A stretch of DNA of 12,486 bases from Ruminococcus sp. UBA3387 (GTDB lineage Bacteria; Bacillota; Clostridia; Oscillospirales; Ruminococcaceae), in contig DEPR01000052.1 in the NCBI GenBank assembly GCA_002358895.1, forward strand, positions 1-12,486, given 5' to 3'. Shown in pieces: positions 6,726-12,486 of the stretch. Position 1 is the first letter of the stretch. Each line of letters starts with the position of its first letter. The position numbers and the translations under genes were made by a program. A model generated the notes under the pieces. That model searched no databases. It had not been told where the DNA came from and saw only the letters and a list, made by a program, of their open reading frames with translations.

Positions 6726-7831
6726 GTGTAGGGATTTATATTCACGTACCTTTTTGTCTGAGAAAATGCCCATACTGCGATTTTTATTCTGTTGAATATG
6801 ATGATATAACCGTTCAGAAATATGTATACGCTGTATGCCGAAATATTGAAAAGTATAAAGATATGGGTGTGAAAGTAGACACCGTTTATTTTGGTGGTGG
6901 TACACCATCGTTGCTTACACCTGAGCAGGTGGGAATGATACTTAATTGTATCAGCGATAACTTTATCACGGTTTCCCCTGAGATAACACTTGAAGCAAAC
7001 CCTTGTTCTGTAAATTTTGACAAGCTGGCAGGGTACAGGAACGCAGGTGTAAACAGAATTTCACTCGGTGTTCAGTCGGCTGACAACGGTCAGCTTGAGT
7101 TCCTTGGCAGGCTTCATAATTTTGACTTAGCAACAAAAGCTGTATATGATGCACAGAGTGCTGGCTTTGATAACATTTCCTGCGATATAATGCTTGGCCT
7201 TGCAGGGCAGGATATGGAGTCGCTGTGTGATACTGTTGACAGGATTACAGCTTTGCCTGTAAGCCATATATCGGCTTATATGCTGAAAATAGAAAAGGGT
7301 ACTCCTTTTGATAAAAATAATGCTGGCAGACTTATTGCTGAAGAGGATATGCAATGTGATATGTACCTGAAAACGGTGGAGAGACTGGCTGAAAAAGGCT
7401 TTTTACAGTATGAGGTGTCGAATTTTGCAAGCGATGAAAAATACAGCCGTCATAACCTGAAATACTGGCAGGGAAAGGAGTATATCGGATTTGGACCTTC
7501 GGCTCATTCTTATTTTGGCGGCAAGCGTTTTTACGTACCAAAAGATTTGCCGGAATTTATTAATTCTCCTTTCCAAATTGAGCTTTTATCGGAAGAAAGC
7601 CCTGATAAATTTGAGGAATATGTAATCTTTTCAACCAGACTGAAATGGGGCATTGCATATGACAAACTATCTGAGCTTGGTGGAAAAGAGGTTGCCGATT
7701 ATATTCAAAACAAGGCAATAGTATTTGAAAAACAAGGCTTGTGTAAGGTCAGAGACGGGAATATTTCACTGACGCCAAAGGGATTTCTCGTGTCAAATGC
7801 TATTATCGGCGAGTTCCTGGACTATCATTAA
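6722..7831 (+). CDS. hemW: HemW-type radical SAM protein (heme chaperone-like)
   Basis: This 369-residue protein belongs to the HemN/HemW branch of radical SAM enzymes. The iron-sulfur cluster cysteines C12, C16 and C19 lie in PFCLRKCPYCDF, the GGGTPS SAM-binding motif is at 58-63, and EANP is at 91-94. The HNLKYW motif at 244-249 is the HNxxYW signature of HemW, which binds and transfers heme and is not a true coproporphyrinogen dehydrogenase; the shorter N-terminus also separates it from HemN. A C-terminal HemN_C-like domain follows. The ATG at 6722 overlaps the upstream TGA, so translation is probably coupled. Such genes are often labelled hemN. No strong terminator follows; only a 4-bp ATCA/TGAT hairpin before seven T lies near 7851-7869. 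Whether the host makes heme cannot be seen here. Confidence 0.95.
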   Translation: MSVGIYIHVPFCLRKCPYCDFYSVEYDDITVQKYVYAVCRNIEKYKDMGVKVDTVYFGGGTPSLLTPEQVGMILNCISDNFITVSPEITLEANPCSVNFDKLAGYRNAGVNRISLGVQSADNGQLEFLGRLHNFDLATKAVYDAQSAGFDNISCDIMLGLAGQDMESLCDTVDRITALPVSHISAYMLKIEKGTPFDKNNAGRLIAEEDMQCDMYLKTVERLAEKGFLQYEVSNFASDEKYSRHNLKYWQGKEYIGFGPSAHSYFGGKRFYVPKDLPEFINSPFQIELLSEESPDKFEEYVIFSTRLKWGIAYDKLSELGGKEVADYIQNKAIVFEKQGLCKVRDGNISLTPKGFLVSNAIIGEFLDYH

Positions 7832-7858
7832 CATATTTCTTAATAATCTTATCAGCTA

Positions 7859-7887
7859 TTGATTTTTTTATAGATATGGTATAAAAT
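7859..7887 (+). promoter_or_regulatory. Probable sigma-A promoter of the 290-residue membrane protein
   Basis: TTGATT (7859-7864) is followed by either TAAAAT (7882-7887, 17-base spacer) or TATAAA (7880-7885, 15-base spacer with a TGG extended -10). Both registers are acceptable; the start would be near 7892. It lies 28 bases after the hemW stop. Confidence 0.55.
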
Positions 7888-7933
7888 AATAAGTGGATAA
7901 ATTTTGTTGCTTATAACTTTTGGAGGAATTCAG

Positions 7934-8806
7934 ATGAAAGAATTTTTTGAAAATGTATGGGTAAAACGTTCGATGTCGATTTTTTGCCTTATTTATGTTG
8001 TGTTTATCGGATTTTTAACATATGCTACATTTTTGTATGAGCTTGTATTTGCAAAAGGGATGGAGCCTGCATTCTTTACAATATATACGATTGTAAGTAT
8101 TCTGTTTCTTGTGCTGTTCTTTTTAACAAGACGTGAAATTGTTACTTGTGTAATAAGTATGCTGTTTCCATTGATTGTTTTCTGTTTTGTTTTATTCAAT
8201 ATTGGTAACTGGGTACTTATTATTCCACCGTTTGTTGTTGCAACAGTAATGTTCTTTGTAGCAGACAACCACGAAACTCTAAAGGTTATTATGGGTACTA
8301 TTTATCTGCTTGTTTATGTTCTCGGTATTGTTTTATATGTAATTTGCAATATGCTTTTTGTAGGCTCAACTGTTGAAACTGAGCTGACTACAGACCTTGA
8401 CCAGAATTCAAGCGTTTATCGTATTTATGCTGAAAGTATGGATAAGATTGCTACGGTAACTGCTGAAGAGAATACTATCTCGCCTGACGGTAAATATCGT
8501 TTCTATCTTGTTGATGCTAAGGACAGTGACAGAGGTGCAGTTAAAATTTATGTTGTACCGTATGGTGAGGATATTGAACTTAAATTCTTTACGTTAAAAC
8601 AAAAGGGTGTAAGAAAAACTATTTCTAATAAGGGTACAAGAGGTGTTGTTCCTGATGTTGGCTGGACTGTGAAAACTGATGACAGTGGTAATCAGACACT
8701 CTGTATACAGTACAGACTTACTGAGGGTGGCAAGCTGAAGCAGACTTCAGTTAATGAACGAAATATGCCTCAGAAGCAGTATTTCGAATTCCTCGGAATT
8801 TCATAA
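7934..8806 (+). CDS. Five-helix membrane protein with soluble C-terminal domain, unknown
   Basis: I do not recognise this 290-residue protein. Five hydrophobic segments lie at about 13-36, 46-64, 70-89, 92-111 and 117-144, followed by a soluble domain of about 145 residues. That domain contains SPDGKYRFYLVDAKDSDRG (183-201), which resembles a single blade motif of WD40/PD40-like beta-propellers, but I see only one copy, so it is not a propeller by itself. With five helices and a basic start (VWVKR) the soluble part would probably lie outside the cell; this topology is inferred. The ATG at 7934 has TGGAGGA at 7921-7927, 7 bases away, which decides it over a TTG at 7904. A promoter precedes it and a good terminator follows, so it appears monocistronic. 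Confidence 0.85.
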   Translation: MKEFFENVWVKRSMSIFCLIYVVFIGFLTYATFLYELVFAKGMEPAFFTIYTIVSILFLVLFFLTRREIVTCVISMLFPLIVFCFVLFNIGNWVLIIPPFVVATVMFFVADNHETLKVIMGTIYLLVYVLGIVLYVICNMLFVGSTVETELTTDLDQNSSVYRIYAESMDKIATVTAEENTISPDGKYRFYLVDAKDSDRGAVKIYVVPYGEDIELKFFTLKQKGVRKTISNKGTRGVVPDVGWTVKTDDSGNQTLCIQYRLTEGGKLKQTSVNERNMPQKQYFEFLGIS

Positions 8807-8812
8807 AAACAG

Positions 8813-8842
8813 AAAGAAGTGGCTTATGTCGCTTCTTTTTTT
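8813..8842 (+). terminator. Intrinsic terminator after the 290-residue membrane protein
   Basis: Bases 8813-8823 pair with 8828-8838 (11 bp with two G-U pairs, TTAT loop), and the stem runs into an eight-T tract ending at 8842. It begins 7 bases after the stop codon. Confidence 0.85.
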
Positions 8843-8870
8843 ATAAATGTTGTATAAAAGTTTTTTCAGG

Positions 8871-8879
8871 TGGCATAAT
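8871..8879 (+). promoter_or_regulatory. Candidate extended -10 promoter of the lipoprotein gene
   Basis: TGG followed by CATAAT (8874-8879) is an extended -10 element with one mismatch. The best upstream -35 is a poor TTGTAT at 8850-8855 (18-base spacer). It lies between the terminator ending at 8842 and the ribosome site at 8914-8920, where a promoter is needed for the lipoprotein gene. Confidence 0.45.
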
Positions 8880-8929
8880 ATTCACAGTCAAAGTTTTTGG
8901 CAAAATTATTTTTGAAAGGAATAATATTT

Positions 8930-9226
8930 ATGAAAAAACTTTTAGCTTGCGTTCTGAGCATTACTGCTTGTATGTGTCTTATGGCTTCTTGTGGTGGAGG
9001 AAATGTTGATGACAACAGAGATGTAAGCTCCAACACAACTACAAGCACAACCAGAAAGACTGAACAGTCTGAAACATCTTCTTCAATGCCTGATTCCTCA
9101 TCAGAGAATGAATCTTCATCTTCAATGGACAACAGTGATAGCGACACACTTGCAGATGATGTAAGAGATGGAATTGATAATGGTATGGACACTGTAGAAA
9201 GTGTTGTTGACGATATTATCAGATAA
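8930..9226 (+). CDS. Small Ser/Asp-rich lipoprotein, function unknown
   Basis: This is a 98-residue lipoprotein with a basic start (MKK), a hydrophobic core and the lipobox LMASC, with lipidated Cys21 followed by GGG, typical of Gram-positive surface lipoproteins. Residues about 25-72 are a low-complexity spacer of Ser, Thr, Asp and Glu. The last 25 residues (LADDVRDGIDNG...VVDDIIR) look like a short acidic amphipathic helix. No enzymatic domain is visible and the mature part is under 80 residues. The ATG at 8930 has GAAAGGA at 8914-8920, 9 bases away; a TTG at 8897 has no ribosome site. It is flanked by terminators on both sides and is therefore monocistronic. It might be a cell-envelope anchor or spacer, but the function is not known. 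Confidence 0.85.
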   Translation: MKKLLACVLSITACMCLMASCGGGNVDDNRDVSSNTTTSTTRKTEQSETSSSMPDSSSENESSSSMDNSDSDTLADDVRDGIDNGMDTVESVVDDIIR

Positions 9227-9247
9227 TACAAAGTCGTTTTTATCAAA

Positions 9248-9294
9248 GACCAATAGTTCATTGAAGAATCTGAACTATTGGTCATTGTTTTGTT
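9248..9294 (+). terminator. Intrinsic terminator of the lipoprotein gene
   Basis: A perfect 13-bp stem (9248-9260 with 9271-9283) with a 10-base loop is followed by ATTGTTTTGTT. The stem is AT-rich in the middle and the T-run is interrupted, so efficiency may be moderate. It separates the lipoprotein gene from the atp promoter 11 bases further on. Confidence 0.8.
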
Positions 9295-9304
9295 ACTAAA
9301 ACTA

Positions 9305-9333
9305 TTGACTATTTTGTTGTTTTATTGTATAAT
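9305..9333 (+). promoter_or_regulatory. Sigma-A promoter of the ATP synthase operon
   Basis: TTGACT (9305-9310), 17 bases, TATAAT (9328-9333), 11 of 12 consensus positions. Predicted start is near 9340, giving an AT-rich leader of about 75 bases that ends in the hairpin at 9392-9410. No other promoter is evident inside the atp genes. Confidence 0.85.
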
Positions 9334-9391
9334 ATTTTCATATTATTCTGTAATATTTTGTTTGTTTTGTATTATATTTTGACATTGTATT

Positions 9392-9414
9392 AACCCTGTA
9401 CGGAGGGGTTTTTT
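9392..9414 (+). promoter_or_regulatory. Terminator-like hairpin enclosing the atpI ribosome site
   Basis: AACCCT (9392-9397) can pair with GGGGTT (9405-9410; one G-U pair), loop GTACGGA, followed directly by TTTTTT (9409-9414) and the GTG start at 9415. The ribosome site GGAGGGG (9402-9408) lies in the loop and 3' arm. The structure could block ribosome loading, or act as a weak attenuator of the operon. The stem is only 6 bp, so it may have little effect. Confidence 0.45.
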
Positions 9415-9810
9415 GTGAAAAAAGAAAATAACAGTTCTGTATATATGCTTTTAAAGAAAATGATACTGATAATGGGCGTTATCAATGTTTTTTTTTATCT
9501 GCTTTCGCTTATATGGGGCTTTAGTATAAAAATGCTGTTGGGGTTTGTTGTAGGATTTATATATGTGTGTCTGTGCTATGTTTTTGTTGCACGGACAGTT
9601 GTAAATGCTGTTGAAATGCCTCAGAAAAAAGCTAAAAGGTCTGTTATATCCTGTTATGTTATCAGGTGTTTCGGCTTGTTTCTGCTTTGTTTTTTAGCAT
9701 TGGAATTCAAGATTTTCAATGTAATCGGGATTATTATTCCTCAGTTTTATCCTAAAATGGCAATCGGTTTGATTACGTTTATGGATAACAGAGCTAAAAG
9801 AAAGGAATGA
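9415..9810 (+). CDS. atpI: ATP synthase subunit I (AtpI-like)
   Basis: This 131-residue protein has four hydrophobic segments at about 12-34, 38-59, 78-97 and 100-122, with a basic loop (PQKKAKR, 70-75) in the middle and a basic tail. Size, topology and its position directly before atpB match AtpI, a membrane protein involved in c-ring assembly or ion supply to the synthase. The family is poorly conserved, so context carries most of the weight. The start is GTG at 9415, with GGAGGGG 6 bases upstream in the hairpin. A run of nine T at 9488-9496 codes for VFFY and could be prone to slippage. It ends 4 bases before atpB. Confidence 0.8.
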   Translation: MKKENNSSVYMLLKKMILIMGVINVFFYLLSLIWGFSIKMLLGFVVGFIYVCLCYVFVARTVVNAVEMPQKKAKRSVISCYVIRCFGLFLLCFLALEFKIFNVIGIIIPQFYPKMAIGLITFMDNRAKRKE

Positions 9811-9814
9811 TTAT

Positions 9815-10552
9815 ATGGATGGAATAGGTCAGGGACCGAAGGTCACGTTTACTATTCCGATTTTTGGTGGTATTGACGTAACCGAAACGGTAGTTATCGG
9901 TTGGGCAATTATTGTTGCTGTATGGCTGTTATGCCTTTATCTTACCAAAGATTTGAAACGTGTGCCTGAAAAGAAAAGACAGGTGCTTGCAGAAATGCTT
10001 GTAAATTTCGTCAACAACACAGTTGAAACAACTATGGGAAAACAATGGATGAAATTTGCACCATATATCGGAACATTGCTTGTTTATGCTGTGTTTGGTG
10101 CATTGGTCAGCCTTTTAGGACTTCGTTCAATGACAGCTGACTTTAATGTTACACTAACCTGGGCGTTGATGACGTTTATATTGATTACATTCTTCAAAAT
10201 CAAAACAAACGGCTTGTTGGGATATTTCAAGAGCTTCTGCGCTCCAATTCCGATAATGTTGCCACTGAATTTACTCAGTGAGGTTGCAACACCGCTTTCA
10301 ATGGCGTTCCGTATGTTCGGTAACGTCGCAGGTGGTGCAGTTATCACAGGACTTTTATATGGTGGATTGAGCTTTGTTTCAAATTTATTGCACATTTCAT
10401 TTACAATAGGCTCATTTACACTTGATCTGGCACAGCTGTTTACACCTGCTGTATTGTCAATCTATTTTGATTTGTTCTCAGGTTGCGTACAAGCATATAT
10501 TTTCTCTATGCTTACAATGGTATATGTCAGCAGTGCTGCTGAAAAGGAATAA
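9815..10552 (+). CDS. atpB: F-type ATP synthase subunit a
   Basis: This 245-residue subunit forms the stator half-channels that pass ions to the c ring. The essential arginine is Arg166 in SMAFRMFGN (Arg210 of E. coli). The C-terminal helix has Gln226 in CVQAYIFSMLTMVY (Gln252 of E. coli). The glutamate at E. coli position 219 is Ala175 here, while the position of E. coli His245 carries Asp219 in YFDLFSG, an acidic-residue swap of the kind known in this family. The ATG at 9815 has AAAGGA at 9801-9806 inside the end of atpI. A hairpin with a UUCG loop separates it from atpE. Confidence 0.95.
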   Translation: MDGIGQGPKVTFTIPIFGGIDVTETVVIGWAIIVAVWLLCLYLTKDLKRVPEKKRQVLAEMLVNFVNNTVETTMGKQWMKFAPYIGTLLVYAVFGALVSLLGLRSMTADFNVTLTWALMTFILITFFKIKTNGLLGYFKSFCAPIPIMLPLNLLSEVATPLSMAFRMFGNVAGGAVITGLLYGGLSFVSNLLHISFTIGSFTLDLAQLFTPAVLSIYFDLFSGCVQAYIFSMLTMVYVSSAAEKE

Positions 10553-10558
10553 TGTAGT

Positions 10559-10576
10559 TTAGTGCTTCGGCACTGA
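10559..10576 (+). promoter_or_regulatory. UUCG-tetraloop hairpin in the atpB-atpE gap
   Basis: AGTGC (10561-10565) pairs with GCACT (10570-10574) around TTCG, and the stem extends by a U-G and a U-A pair to 7 bp. C(UUCG)G is an unusually stable tetraloop. It is followed by TATAAAAAAG, not a T-run, so it is not a terminator. It lies 6 bases after the atpB stop and about 20 bases before the atpE ribosome site, where it could protect or process the mRNA and raise c-subunit output. Confidence 0.6.
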
Positions 10577-10867
<291 letters not shown>

Positions 10868-10907
10868 TTTGGAAATTAACCTTATATAAGGTCGGGAGGA
10901 AAGATAA

Positions 10908-11417
10908 ATGGTATATGCAAAGGTAACGGATTTTTTAACTATTGATCCTGCCACGATTATACTTGTATTGGCAAATACTCTTATTCTTTTCCTGGTTCTG
11001 AAGCATTTTCTTTTCGACAAAGTCAACAAGGTTATTGACGATAGAAAAAATGAAGTTGTTGAAACTTTTAAGCGTGCTGATGAGGCAGAGGCTAACGCCA
11101 AGCAGATGGAGCTTGAGTATACTGAAAAGTTGAATCAGGCTAAGGAAGAGTCTGCCGAAATCGTTAAGGCTGCCACAAAGAAGGCACAGGTGCGTTCTGA
11201 TGAGATTATTGCTGACGCAAAGGCTGAAGCAAAAAGTATTGTTGATAATGCAGGTTCTGAAATCGAGCGAGAAAAGAAAATTGCAATCAATCAGATTAAA
11301 GATGAAATTGCTGATATTGCTTTCAGTGCGGCAGAAGCTGTTATTGAAAAGGAAATCAATACCAAGGATAACGAAAAGCTTATTGAAAGCTTTATTGACA
11401 GCGTAGGTGATGCGTGA
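10908..11417 (+). CDS. atpF: F-type ATP synthase subunit b
   Basis: This 169-residue peripheral-stalk protein has a single N-terminal transmembrane helix at about 15-36 (IILVLANTLILFLVLKHFLF), then DKVNKVIDDRK and a long charged, alanine-rich helix (about 45-145) that dimerises to link subunit a to the F1 head. Pattern, length and place between c and delta define it. The ATG at 10908 has GGGAGGA at 10894-10900, 7 bases away. Its TGA (11415-11417) overlaps the atpH ATG by one base. Only one b-type gene is seen, so the stalk is probably a homodimer as in Bacillus and E. coli. Confidence 0.95.
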   Translation: MVYAKVTDFLTIDPATIILVLANTLILFLVLKHFLFDKVNKVIDDRKNEVVETFKRADEAEANAKQMELEYTEKLNQAKEESAEIVKAATKKAQVRSDEIIADAKAEAKSIVDNAGSEIEREKKIAINQIKDEIADIAFSAAEAVIEKEINTKDNEKLIESFIDSVGDA

Positions 11418-11959
11418 TGGCAGAAACGTTAGAAAGAGTTTATGCATCTGCACTATTTGAGCTATGCTGTGAAAATGATTGTCTGAGTGAAATATATGAT
11501 GAAATGGGACAGGTTAATGATATTTTTTCGGGCAACGAAGAGTTCGTAAAGCTGTTGTCATCTCCTTTGATAAATGACTCGGACAAGCATAGTATACTTG
11601 ATAAAACCTTTAACGGAAAGATATCGGATTTGTTCTTTGATTTTATTTGTGTGTTGTCTGATAAGGGCAGAGCTAATGCATTTTCGGGTATTTATGACGA
11701 GTTCAGAAATATGTACAATGACAAGATGAACATTCTTGAGGTCAATGTAACTACTACTGAGAAAATGAGTGATGGTATCAGAGAAAAGCTTATTGAAAAG
11801 CTGAGTTCTGTTACAGGAAAGTCGGTTTTGCTTTCTGAAAAAATTGACAGATCCTTGCTTGGTGGTATTATTGTGAGATATGATAATGTGGAAATTGACT
11901 CAAGCGTTAAAGGCAAGCTTGATAAGCTTAAAAAGCAAATAGATTCAACTATTGCATAA
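11417..11959 (+). CDS. atpH: F-type ATP synthase subunit delta
   Basis: This 180-residue subunit (OSCP family) fixes the stalk to the top of F1. The N-terminal helical domain starts ERVYASALFELCCEN, and the C-terminal signature SLLGGIIVRYDNVEIDSS (146-163) followed by KGKLDKLKKQI is diagnostic. The ATG at 11417 overlaps the atpF stop (TGATG), so translation is probably coupled; AGGTGA at 11405-11410 is a weak ribosome site 6 bases away. A GTG at 11414 is possible but only 3 bases from that site. Confidence 0.93.
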   Translation: MAETLERVYASALFELCCENDCLSEIYDEMGQVNDIFSGNEEFVKLLSSPLINDSDKHSILDKTFNGKISDLFFDFICVLSDKGRANAFSGIYDEFRNMYNDKMNILEVNVTTTEKMSDGIREKLIEKLSSVTGKSVLLSEKIDRSLLGGIIVRYDNVEIDSSVKGKLDKLKKQIDSTIA

Positions 11960-11968
11960 TTTTTGTGA

Positions 11969-12486
<518 letters not shown>

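Noticed and set aside
7832..7870. Possible terminator after hemW
   Set aside because: Only a 4-bp ATCA/TGAT stem precedes the T-run, and it overlaps the likely -35 of the next gene; too weak to call.
9379..9384. Perfect TTGACA in the atp leader
   Set aside because: No -10 element lies 16-18 bases downstream; that position falls in the hairpin and ribosome site.

Overview
The window looks like a core-genome stretch of a low-GC, anaerobic Clostridia-type Firmicute, most likely in the Ruminococcus/Oscillospiraceae neighbourhood. This rests on AT-rich intergenic DNA, strong AGGAGG-type ribosome sites, a spore-cortex type amidase, a fused SecDF, a lepA/hemW pair and an F-type ATP synthase operon whose c subunit has a Na+-type signature. 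The lineage is an inference from gene content; no marker here fixes the species. I see no mobile element, CRISPR array, tRNA or rRNA.

Layout. From 1 to 900 there is an upstream terminator, a sigma-E-like promoter and a CwlD-like amidase (+). From 937 to 1593 lies a minus-strand operon of HU followed by a DUF6465-type protein with a histone-H1-like lysine/alanine tail. It is convergent with the amidase and shares a bidirectional terminator with it. From 1594 to 1936 is a 343-bp divergent promoter region. Then come the fused secDF (1937-4279, GTG start) with its own terminator, and lepA (4411-6210) from a near-perfect promoter. lepA is followed by a small four-helix membrane protein and by hemW, coupled through an ATGA overlap. 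From 7934 to 9226 there are two probably independent units of unknown function: a five-helix membrane protein and a Ser/Asp-rich lipoprotein. From 9305 to the end is the ATP synthase operon atpI-atpB-atpE-atpF-atpH-atpA, with atpA cut by the window edge; the gamma, beta and epsilon genes are expected downstream.

How the parts relate. SecDF uses an ion gradient to pull secreted proteins out of the SecYEG channel, and the ATP synthase makes or uses that gradient. The c subunit has carboxylates in both helices (E28 and E61, with S62), the two-carboxylate arrangement known from Na+-driven rotors. SecDF lacks the normally conserved acidic residue in its SecF half (Ala672), although the partner Arg and the SecD Asp remain. 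LepA acts on translating ribosomes. HU and the H1-like protein probably act together on the nucleoid.

Most of the window is conventional housekeeping. The most interesting signals are the SecF Asp-to-Ala change, the two-carboxylate c subunit, the sigma-E promoter in front of cwlD, the HU/H1-like operon, and two RNA hairpins in the atp operon, one over the atpI ribosome site and one with a C(UUCG)G tetraloop before atpE. I found no wholly new defence or mobile system.
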